NCBI RefSeq assembly: GCF_001425575.1 | Contig: NZ_LMRD01000001.1 | Location: 521,745-585,744 of the forward strand | DNA from: Aurantimonas sp. Leaf443 | GTDB taxonomy: Bacteria; Pseudomonadota; Alphaproteobacteria; Rhizobiales; Rhizobiaceae | Length of the DNA: 64,000 nt | Direction of reading: 5' to 3' | Shown: one piece after another, positions 57,771 to 64,000 of the stretch | How positions within the stretch are numbered: position 1 is the first letter of the stretch | Layout of the letters: each line of letters begins with the position of its first letter | Notes under the pieces: model-generated | What the model saw: the letters and a program-made list of their open reading frames with translations, nothing else | Databases searched by the model: none | Told to the model about the DNA's origin: nothing | Position numbers and translations under genes: made by a program

Positions 57771-58526
57771 ACCGCGTCTTTTCGCGGGAGCCGCCCGCCA
57801 TGGGCAGGCGTCCCACCCGGGGCGGGGACCTTCGCCGATCGGATGGGACAACGCCCCACCGCGGCGATCTCGACCGCCGGGCCGCCGGCTTTCCCGCAGG
57901 ATCCTGCCCCGCCGGCCGCCATCGGGCGCCGTCTGAACGCCGCCGCGACGCTCCCTTCCGACCCCGACCGAATCGCGCCGCCGGTCGCGCAACTCGAAAG
58001 TGCAGCGCGCGCTGCAGGTCGCGCGCTCGGAAATCCATTCCCCGCAACGGCTCCCGAACGGAGTAGCCCGCAAGTTTTCGGAAGGGTGACGCGAAGTTTT
58101 TTTCGCCTGCGCCCGACCCGCTGAAGCCCCCGGTTGCCTTGGGATTTCGCACTGCACAATTTCCCGGAAGTTGCACGGCGACCACCGTAATCACACGAGT
58201 GGCTCATTTTTGCCACATTCCGAAAAAGCCCGTTTTTAACAATGCGTTAAGGCTGACGCTTTATGAACTTCGGGATGGCCCGAGCCCCTGTGCGGACGGG
58301 CGTTCCCATTGACGCCCATGGGGGCCCATGTTATCCCAAACCCCATCAGAAAGCGGTCGTCTGCGACCTCTTCCAGCTCATGAGAAACCCGCTTCCGGCC
58401 TGTCCGGATCGAAGGAATCCGGCCTTTCCGCCGGGCGCCGGGGCCTTCGCATGGACGGGATCGGGTTCAACCTGACGGAGGCTTTCATGGAATGGGCGCC
58501 AATCCGAGGCGGACGACCTTCGATTG
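57771..58526. other. Long non-coding region between rnpB and mraZ
   Basis: No convincing gene was found in these 756 bases. The first half is very G+C-rich with several short inverted repeats. From about 58085 the base composition falls and T- and A-runs appear (TTTTTTT near 58100, CATTTTTGCC near 58207). The later part (58305-58338) holds the MraZ repeat array and probable promoter, leaving a leader of roughly 190 bases before mraZ. Confidence 0.5.
58305..58338 (-). promoter_or_regulatory. MraZ-box array and probable dcw promoter
   Basis: CCCA occurs at 58305, 58315, 58325 and 58335, exactly 10 bp apart, which reads as TGGG repeats on the minus strand. MraZ proteins bind TGGG-type direct repeats spaced at one helical turn. 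A possible plus-strand promoter overlaps the array: TTGACG (58309-58314) and TTATCC (58331-58336), 16 bp apart. Binding would block transcription of mraZ and the division genes. Confidence 0.75.
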
Positions 58527-58988
58527 ATGGACCGGTTTCTCTCCAACTTCGTCCACAACATCGACGCCAAGGGGCGTGTCTCGGTGCCGGCCGCCTTCCG
58601 GCAGGTGATCGTTGCTCGAGGGATCAGGGAGCTCTTCGCGATGCGCAGTCTCACTCATCCCGTGATGGATGTCGGCGGTCCGGACCTCCTGGAGCGGTTC
58701 GAGCAGAAGATGGCCGAGGCCGATCCGCTGAGCGAGACGTACCAGGACCTGTCGATCTTCGCCTATGGCGACGGCACCTATCTGAAATCGGATGCGGAGG
58801 GGCGGATCGCGATGACCGACTTCATCCGCTCGCATACCGGCATCAAGGACCGCGTCGTCTTCGTGGGCGCGCGCGACTACTTCCAGCTCTGGGAGCCGGA
58901 CTACTTCGAGGCCTACCGCAACGAGGCCAGGGCGCGTCTCCTATCGGCGCGTCAGGGACAGGCCTCAACCGCGAGGGCACCGGAATGA
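58527..58988 (+). CDS. mraZ: Transcriptional regulator MraZ
   Basis: A 153-residue AbrB-fold protein that binds DNA as a ring-shaped oligomer and represses the dcw operon. Two SpoVT-like repeats are present: [20 protein letters not shown] in the first and [20 protein letters not shown] in the second. ATG 58527 follows a TTG at 58524; ATG is preferred. The start of rsmH overlaps its stop (ATGA), so the genes are translationally coupled. Confidence 0.93.
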   Translation: MDRFLSNFVHNIDAKGRVSVPAAFRQVIVARGIRELFAMRSLTHPVMDVGGPDLLERFEQKMAEADPLSETYQDLSIFAYGDGTYLKSDAEGRIAMTDFIRSHTGIKDRVVFVGARDYFQLWEPDYFEAYRNEARARLLSARQGQASTARAPE

Positions 58989-60016
58989 CGATGGGCGGCG
59001 GCCGGGTCGAGGAACCCGCCGCTGGCGGACCAGCCCGCCACATTCCGGTGCTTCTCGCGGAAGTTCTCGCCGCGATCGAAGTGACCCCCGGCGACCTCGT
59101 GGTCGACGGCACGTTCGGCGCGGGCGGCTATTCCCGCGCGCTCCTCAAGGCCGGCGCGCGCGTCGTCGCCATCGACCGCGACCCGACCGCCATCGCCGGC
59201 GGCGCCATGCTCGCGTCCGACGAGCCGCGCCTGTCGCTGGTCGAGGGCCGCTTCGGCGACCTGGACGCCATCCTCGAGGGCAGGGGGCTGGCCGCCGACG
59301 CCGTCGTCCTCGACATCGGCGTCTCCTCCATGCAGATCGACGAGGCCGCGCGCGGCTTCTCCTTCCAGAAGGACGGCCCGCTCGACATGCGCATGGCCGC
59401 GAGCGGCCCGACCGCCGCCGACGTGGTGAACCGCCTGAAGGTCGGCGACCTCGCGCGCATCTTCGCCTTCCTCGGCGAGGAGCGCCATGCCGGCCGCGTG
59501 GCGCGCGCCATCGAGGCCCGGCGCGCCGAGCGCCCCTTCGAGACGACGCTCGACCTCGCGCAGGTGATCGGCCGCGCCGTGGGGCGTTCGCCCAAGGACA
59601 AGATCGATCCGGCCACGCGCAGCTTCCAGGGCCTGCGCATCTTCGTCAACGACGAGCTCGGCGAGCTGGCGCGCGGCCTCCTTGCGGCCGAGCGCGTGCT
59701 GAAGCCCGGCGGGCGCCTCGTCGTCGTCACCTTCCATTCGCTCGAGGACCGCATCGTCAAGCGCTTCTTCCGCGACCGCTCGGGCACGGCCGCCGCGTCT
59801 CGACACCTGCCGGACGTCGCCGTGGAGGCGCCGACCTTCGAGGCGCGCAACCGGGCGCTCGCGGCCAGCGATGCGGAGGCGAGCGCCAACCCGCGGGCGC
59901 GCTCGGCCAAGCTGCGCGTCGGCATCCGCACCGCGACGCCGCCGAGACGCTCGGCGAGCCCCCTCGACTTCGCCGATCTTCCCGCCCTTGCCGATCGACC
60001 CGAGACCGGAGCCTGA
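58985..60016 (+). CDS. rsmH: 16S rRNA (cytosine(1402)-N(4))-methyltransferase RsmH (MraW)
   Basis: A 343-residue SAM-dependent enzyme that methylates N4 of C1402 in 16S rRNA. SAM-binding [26 protein letters not shown], the block [16 protein letters not shown] and [15 protein letters not shown] are family markers. ATG 58985 overlaps the mraZ stop. It is the second gene of the dcw cluster, a few bases ahead of ftsL. Confidence 0.95.
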   Translation: MTMGGGRVEEPAAGGPARHIPVLLAEVLAAIEVTPGDLVVDGTFGAGGYSRALLKAGARVVAIDRDPTAIAGGAMLASDEPRLSLVEGRFGDLDAILEGRGLAADAVVLDIGVSSMQIDEAARGFSFQKDGPLDMRMAASGPTAADVVNRLKVGDLARIFAFLGEERHAGRVARAIEARRAERPFETTLDLAQVIGRAVGRSPKDKIDPATRSFQGLRIFVNDELGELARGLLAAERVLKPGGRLVVVTFHSLEDRIVKRFFRDRSGTAAASRHLPDVAVEAPTFEARNRALAASDAEASANPRARSAKLRVGIRTATPPRRSASPLDFADLPALADRPETGA

Positions 60017-60022
60017 CCCGCC

Positions 60023-60382
60023 ATGCTGAAGACGATCGACATCGTGCTCATCGCGGTCATGATCTCCGCGGCCGCCTATACCTACACGGTCAAGCATGAG
60101 GCCGAGCTGATCGAGGACGAGATCGCCAAGGTCGAGCGCAAGATCGCGCTCGAGCGCGAGACGATCGCGCTTCTTGAGGCCGACTGGAGCCTCCTCGACC
60201 AGCCCGACCGGCTGCAGCGCCTGGCCGCCGCCTTCGAGGCCGACCTGAAGCTCTCGCCCGTCGAGTCCCATCAGATCGTCTCGGCGGCCGCCGTGCCGAT
60301 GAAGCCGGTCGAACCCGTTTCCGACATCGACAAGGTCATCGCCGATTTCGCCGAGACCGCGTCCACGCACGTGGTGAGATGA
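60023..60382 (+). CDS. ftsL: Cell division protein FtsL
   Basis: A 119-residue bitopic protein of the divisome. A single helix near the N-terminus (IDIVLIAVMISAAAYTYTV) is followed by a periplasmic coiled coil (EAELIEDEIAKVERKIALER and on), which pairs with FtsB and connects to FtsQ and FtsWI. Sequence is weakly conserved in the family, so position between rsmH and ftsI supports the name. It overlaps ftsI by four bases. Confidence 0.9.
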   Translation: MLKTIDIVLIAVMISAAAYTYTVKHEAELIEDEIAKVERKIALERETIALLEADWSLLDQPDRLQRLAAAFEADLKLSPVESHQIVSAAAVPMKPVEPVSDIDKVIADFAETASTHVVR

Positions 60383-62139
60383 TCATGCGTCTTCCCCAAG
60401 CCATCGCGCGTCTGAAATCGTCGAGCATGCTCAAGCGCCTGTTTCCGAAGGCGCCGGAACCGGCGGTGTCCGTCGCCGACCCGTTCGGCCGTCGCCGCCA
60501 TCTCGCTCCGCCGCGCAACAAGGCGCGTTTCACGCTGGCCATCGGCCTCTTCGTCTGCGTCTACGCCGTCATCGGCGGGCGGCTCGTCATGTGGGGCGCC
60601 GTGCCCAACGAGCGCGCCTCCTATTTCGGCGCGCGCGACCAGATCATGGCGGCGCGGCCCGACATCGTGGACCGCAACGGCGAGGTGCTGGCCACCGACA
60701 TCAAGACCGCCTCGCTCTTCGCCGAGCCCAAGAACATCGTGGACGCGGACGAGGCGAGCGAACTCCTGCTCTCCGTCCTGCCCGACCTCGACGCCAAGGT
60801 CCTCTATCGCCGTCTCTCGTCCAAGGCCGGCTTCGTCTGGCTGCGCCGCGAGCTGACGCCCGCGCAGCAGCAGCAGATCCTCGACCTCGGCATTCCCGGC
60901 GTCGGCTTCCGCACCGAGAAGCGCCGCTTCTATCCCGGCGGCTCCACCGCGTCCCACATCGTCGGCATCGTCAATGTCGACAACCAGGGCATCGCGGGAA
61001 TGGAGAAATACATCGACGACAGCGGCTATCGCGACATCCAGAACGCGGGCCTGGCCGTCGGCAACGACCTGGAGCCGGTCAAGCTCTCGATCGACCTGCG
61101 CGTCCAGCACATCATGCGCGACGAGCTGGCGGCCGCGATGGTGCGCTACAAGGCGATCGCGGCCGGCGGCGTCATCATCGACGTGTCGACCGGCGAGGTC
61201 CTCGCCATGGCCTCGCTGCCCGACTACGACCCGAACAATCCGGGCGACGCGCTGAAGAAGGAGAACATGAACCGCATGTCGGCGGGCGTGTTCGAGATGG
61301 GCTCGACCTTCAAGAGCTTCACCACCGCGATGGCGCTCGACTCGGGCAAGGTGAAGATCACCGACTCCTTCGACACCTCGCCCTTCCGCGTCTCCGGCTT
61401 CACCATCAAGGAGTTCCACTCCAAGCACCGGCCGCTCAGCGTGCCGGAGATCTTCAAGTATTCCTCCAACGTCGGTTCGGCGCACGAGGCGGACGCGGTC
61501 GGCATCGACTTCCACCGCGAATTCCTGACGCGGCTCGGCCTCCTCAGCAGGCTGAAGACCGAGCTGCCCGAGGTCGCCTCGCCCACGCAGCCCGCCGTGT
61601 GGAAGAAGATCAACTCGATGACGATCTCCTACGGCCACGGCGTCGCCACGACCCCGCTGCAGACGGCGGTCGCCGCGGTCGCGCTGATGAACGGCGGCTT
61701 CCTCATCCCGCCGACCTTCCTGCCGCGCACGGCGCAGGAGGCCGATGCCGTCAAGACGCGCGTCGTCAGCGAGAAGACGAGCGGCGAGATGCGCTATCTC
61801 TACCAGCTGAACGGCGAGGAGGGCTCCGGCCGCTCGGCCAACGTCGCGGGCTACCGCGTCGGCGGCAAGACGGGCACGGCCGAGAAGGTCATCAACGGCC
61901 GCTATGTCGGCAACAAGCGCTTCAACGCCTATCTCGCCTCCTTCCCGATCGAGGCGCCGCGCTACGTCGTGCTCGTCGTGGTCGACGAGCCGCAGCCCGA
62001 AGAGGGCAAGGGCGTCGGCGCCACCGCCGCCTCGAATGCCGCGCCGACGGTCGCCGCCATCATCCGCCGCTCGGCGACGCTGCTCAAGGTGAAGCCCGAG
62101 TTCGAGGAGCCCGGCAAGTCGCTCCTCGTCTCCTATTGA
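60379..62139 (+). CDS. ftsI: Peptidoglycan D,D-transpeptidase FtsI (PBP3)
   Basis: A 586-residue class B penicillin-binding protein that crosslinks septal peptidoglycan. After a short cytoplasmic part, a helix (FTLAIGLFVCVYAVIGGRLV) anchors the periplasmic domains. The transpeptidase motifs are SxxK in GSTFKSF, SxN in KYSSNVGS and KTG in VGGKTGTAEK. ATG 60379 overlaps the ftsL stop; ATG 60385 is a possible alternative. A 133-bp gap separates it from murE. Confidence 0.95.
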   Translation: MIMRLPQAIARLKSSSMLKRLFPKAPEPAVSVADPFGRRRHLAPPRNKARFTLAIGLFVCVYAVIGGRLVMWGAVPNERASYFGARDQIMAARPDIVDRNGEVLATDIKTASLFAEPKNIVDADEASELLLSVLPDLDAKVLYRRLSSKAGFVWLRRELTPAQQQQILDLGIPGVGFRTEKRRFYPGGSTASHIVGIVNVDNQGIAGMEKYIDDSGYRDIQNAGLAVGNDLEPVKLSIDLRVQHIMRDELAAAMVRYKAIAAGGVIIDVSTGEVLAMASLPDYDPNNPGDALKKENMNRMSAGVFEMGSTFKSFTTAMALDSGKVKITDSFDTSPFRVSGFTIKEFHSKHRPLSVPEIFKYSSNVGSAHEADAVGIDFHREFLTRLGLLSRLKTELPEVASPTQPAVWKKINSMTISYGHGVATTPLQTAVAAVALMNGGFLIPPTFLPRTAQEADAVKTRVVSEKTSGEMRYLYQLNGEEGSGRSANVAGYRVGGKTGTAEKVINGRYVGNKRFNAYLASFPIEAPRYVVLVVVDEPQPEEGKGVGATAASNAAPTVAAIIRRSATLLKVKPEFEEPGKSLLVSY

Positions 62140-62272
62140 GCGCGGACGATTGCCGGCCGGCGTGGCTGATAAGACTCAATGAGCACCGTGCACGCGCGGG
62201 CGTGATGCTCTAAGAGACGGCCAACGGCGGACCGGGTGCGGCGCCGACAAACGAACGCGGATGTTGAGGGCG

Positions 62273-63721
62273 ATGAAGCTTTCCGAACTCGCCGTTGGCC
62301 TCGCCGACGGCATGCAAGGCGAGGATCGCGACATCGCCGGACTGACGGCCGATTCGCGCGCCGTGAAACCCGGCTTCCTCTTCGCCGCGCTCGCCGGCTG
62401 GAAGAGCGACGGGGCGCGCTACGCCGCGGAGGCCAGGGCCGGCGGAGCCGCCGCCATCCTCGCGGGCGAGGGCACGCCGGTCGAGACCGATCTGCCCGTC
62501 CTGCGCTCGCAGGACCCGCGTCGCGCGCTCGCCCTGATGGCCGCGCGCTTCCACGGCGCGCAGCCCGAGAAGGTCGTCGCCGTCACCGGCACGGCGGGCA
62601 AGACCTCGATCGCCGCCTTCACACGCCAGATCTGGGCCCATGCCGGCCTTGCCGCCGCCTCGATCGGCACGACCGGGGTCGTCTCGCCGACGCGCGACGA
62701 ATACGGCTCGCTGACGACGCCCGATCCCGTCGATCTCGCCCGCCTCATGGCAGAGCTCGCCGGCGAGGGCGTCACCCACGCGGCGATGGAGGCCTCCAGC
62801 CACGGCATCGTGCAGCGCCGCCTCGACGGCGTTCGCCTCGCGGCCGCCGGCTTCAGCAATCTCGGCCACGACCATCTCGACTATCACGCCGATGCCGAGG
62901 ACTATTTCGCCGCCAAGATGCGCCTCTTCGACACCCTTCTCCCGAAGGGCGCGCCCGCGGTGATCTTCGCCGACGACAAATGGTCCGGCCGCGCCGTCGC
63001 CACCGCCGTCCTGTCGGGCGCCGAGGTGCTGACGGTCGGGCGCGAGGGCCGGTTCCTCACGCTGAAGCGCCTCGAGCACGAGCGCCATCGCCAGATCGCC
63101 GAGATCGAGGCGGACGGGCGCATCCACCGCATCGTGCTGCCGCTGGCCGGCGAGTTCCAGATGTCGAACGCGCTGGTCGCGGCAGGCCTTTCCATCGCCA
63201 CCGGCGTCGCGCTCGATACGGCGCTGGAGGCGCTCGAGGGCCTGAAGGGCGCGTCCGGGCGCCTGGAACTGGCGGGCACCACGCGCAGCGGCGCCCCGGT
63301 CTTCGTCGACTACGCCCACAAGCCCGAGGCGCTGGAGAACGTCCTGTCGGCCGTGCGCCCCTTCACCACGGGCCGCGTCGTCGCCGTGATCGGCTGCGGC
63401 GGCGACCGCGACCGCGCCAAGCGCCCGATGATGGGCGAGATCGCCCATCGCCTCGCCGACACCGTCATCGTCACCGACGACAATCCGCGCTCCGAAGACC
63501 CTGCCGCCATCCGTGCCGCGATCATGGAAGCCGCGCCCGGCGCGCGCGAGGTCGCCGATCGCCGCGCCGCGATCCGCCTCGCCGTCCTCGAGGCGAGGGC
63601 CGGCGACACCGTTCTCGTCGCCGGCAAGGGCCACGAGGTCGGCCAGACCGTCGGCACCGTGACGCACCCTTTCAGCGACCACGAGGAAGTGCGCGCCGCC
63701 ATCGCCGAGGCCGCCCGATGA
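62273..63721 (+). CDS. murE: UDP-MurNAc-L-alanyl-D-glutamate--2,6-diaminopimelate ligase
   Basis: A 482-residue cytoplasmic ligase adding meso-diaminopimelate to the peptidoglycan precursor. The ATP-binding loop is VTGTAGKTS, substrate binding appears in [12 protein letters not shown] and EASSHGI, and the diaminopimelate motif DNPRSEDP is present, so the third residue is meso-DAP and not lysine. ATG 62273 follows TTGAGGGCG; an earlier in-frame TTG at 62261 is less likely. It overlaps murF by four bases. Confidence 0.95.
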   Translation: MKLSELAVGLADGMQGEDRDIAGLTADSRAVKPGFLFAALAGWKSDGARYAAEARAGGAAAILAGEGTPVETDLPVLRSQDPRRALALMAARFHGAQPEKVVAVTGTAGKTSIAAFTRQIWAHAGLAAASIGTTGVVSPTRDEYGSLTTPDPVDLARLMAELAGEGVTHAAMEASSHGIVQRRLDGVRLAAAGFSNLGHDHLDYHADAEDYFAAKMRLFDTLLPKGAPAVIFADDKWSGRAVATAVLSGAEVLTVGREGRFLTLKRLEHERHRQIAEIEADGRIHRIVLPLAGEFQMSNALVAAGLSIATGVALDTALEALEGLKGASGRLELAGTTRSGAPVFVDYAHKPEALENVLSAVRPFTTGRVVAVIGCGGDRDRAKRPMMGEIAHRLADTVIVTDDNPRSEDPAAIRAAIMEAAPGAREVADRRAAIRLAVLEARAGDTVLVAGKGHEVGQTVGTVTHPFSDHEEVRAAIAEAAR

Positions 63722-64000
63722 ACGCGCCCCTCTGGCACACGCAGGAAATGGCGGCGGCGATGCACGGCCGCCTCCACGGCGCGGTGCCCGACGCCATCAC
63801 CGGCCTGTCCATCGACAGCCGCACGATCCAGCCGGGCGACGCCTTTCTCGCCATCCTCGGCGAGCAGTTCGACGGGCACGACTTCGTGGCCGCCGCCGCC
63901 AAGGGCGGGGCCGCGCTCCACGTCGTCTCGAAGGCGCGGCACGGCGAGTTCGAAGGGCTCGGCCTGCCGCTCCTCGTGGTCGACGACGTGCTGCGGGCTC
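63718..64000 (+). CDS. murF: UDP-MurNAc-tripeptide--D-alanyl-D-alanine ligase, N-terminal part
   Basis: The gene runs off the end of the window; 94 residues are visible. [20 protein letters not shown], then [20 protein letters not shown] and [20 protein letters not shown], match the MurF N-terminal substrate-binding domain. The [11 protein letters not shown] block is the best marker. MurF adds D-Ala-D-Ala to the UDP-MurNAc tripeptide. The start overlaps the murE stop, as usual in the dcw cluster. Confidence 0.92.
   Translation, partial: MNAPLWHTQEMAAAMHGRLHGAVPDAITGLSIDSRTIQPGDAFLAILGEQFDGHDFVAAAAKGGAALHVVSKARHGEFEGLGLPLLVVDDVLRA

Noticed and set aside
62140-62272. Separate promoter or terminator between ftsI and murE
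   Set aside because: A loose GAGCA/TGCTC repeat and TTGCCG string occur, but no convincing -10 partner or T-run was found.

Overview
This is high-GC DNA (roughly 70% G+C) from an alphaproteobacterium, most likely of the Hyphomicrobiales (Rhizobiales). The reasons are the gene order rpoZ-rsh-pyrE-DUF2062-acpS-lepB-rnc-era-recO, a TIGR02301-type protein, a BioYMN biotin importer, and the djlA-like/ampD/rnpB/mraZ-mraW-ftsL-ftsI-murE-murF order. The family within the order cannot be fixed from this window. It reads as chromosomal core with one clear insertion sequence. I saw no prophage, CRISPR array or tRNA gene.

Layout. (1) 1-7588: a tightly packed housekeeping run covering the stringent response (rsh), pyrimidine synthesis (pyrE), ACP activation (acpS), signal peptidase (lepB), RNase III (rnc), Era and RecO, with several translationally overlapping genes and non-ATG starts. 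(2) 7593-14716: mostly minus-strand genes: an MFS transporter, a dual-specificity phosphatase, an HD hydrolase, YgfZ, three poorly characterised proteins, a NUDIX hydrolase, a plus-strand SRAP DNA-crosslink protein and a 58-residue protein. (3) 15031-20671: cysS, two inverted proline iminopeptidase paralogues flanking a GFA-family protein, RarD, and a LOG-family protein. (4) 20771-21801: a complete IS630-family element inserted exactly in the TA of the stop codon of the neighbouring ABC ATPase gene. (5) 21801-28032: an SsuABC-like importer, a striking hairpin, the bioYMN operon, a class IV aminotransferase and an enoyl-CoA hydratase. (6) 28216-33927: a branched-chain amino acid importer (livHMGF, a small membrane protein, livK). 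(7) 34213-37481: a FIST sensor protein, a hybrid histidine kinase and a LuxR-type response regulator. (8) 37615-46669: PAP2 phosphatase, a selD-type FAD oxidoreductase, a small surface-polysaccharide group, DUF2293, a TsaA/TrmO-like protein, a SahR-like ArsR regulator with metF, and a 28-residue membrane protein. (9) 46880-57311: amidase, ornithine-decarboxylase-like enzyme, an isoprenylcysteine-type methyltransferase, a LuxR regulator, Mn catalase and envelope enzymes (MltB, GH25, AmpD). (10) 57343-64000: RNase P RNA, then the start of the division and cell wall (dcw) cluster.

How the parts work together. The dcw genes are headed by mraZ, whose upstream region carries four CCCA (TGGG on the other strand) repeats at an exact 10-bp pitch overlapping a plausible promoter, as expected for MraZ autoregulation. 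The ArsR-methyltransferase regulator next to metF has a 20-bp imperfect palindrome just before its start, suggesting control of the methionine/SAM cycle. BioY, BioM and BioN form a complete biotin uptake unit. The FIST/kinase/regulator genes form a plausible complete signalling unit whose ligand and targets are not visible here. No wholly unknown large system was found. The most noteworthy unexplained items are the hairpin at 24312-24363, the two small proteins, and the stop-codon insertion of the IS element.
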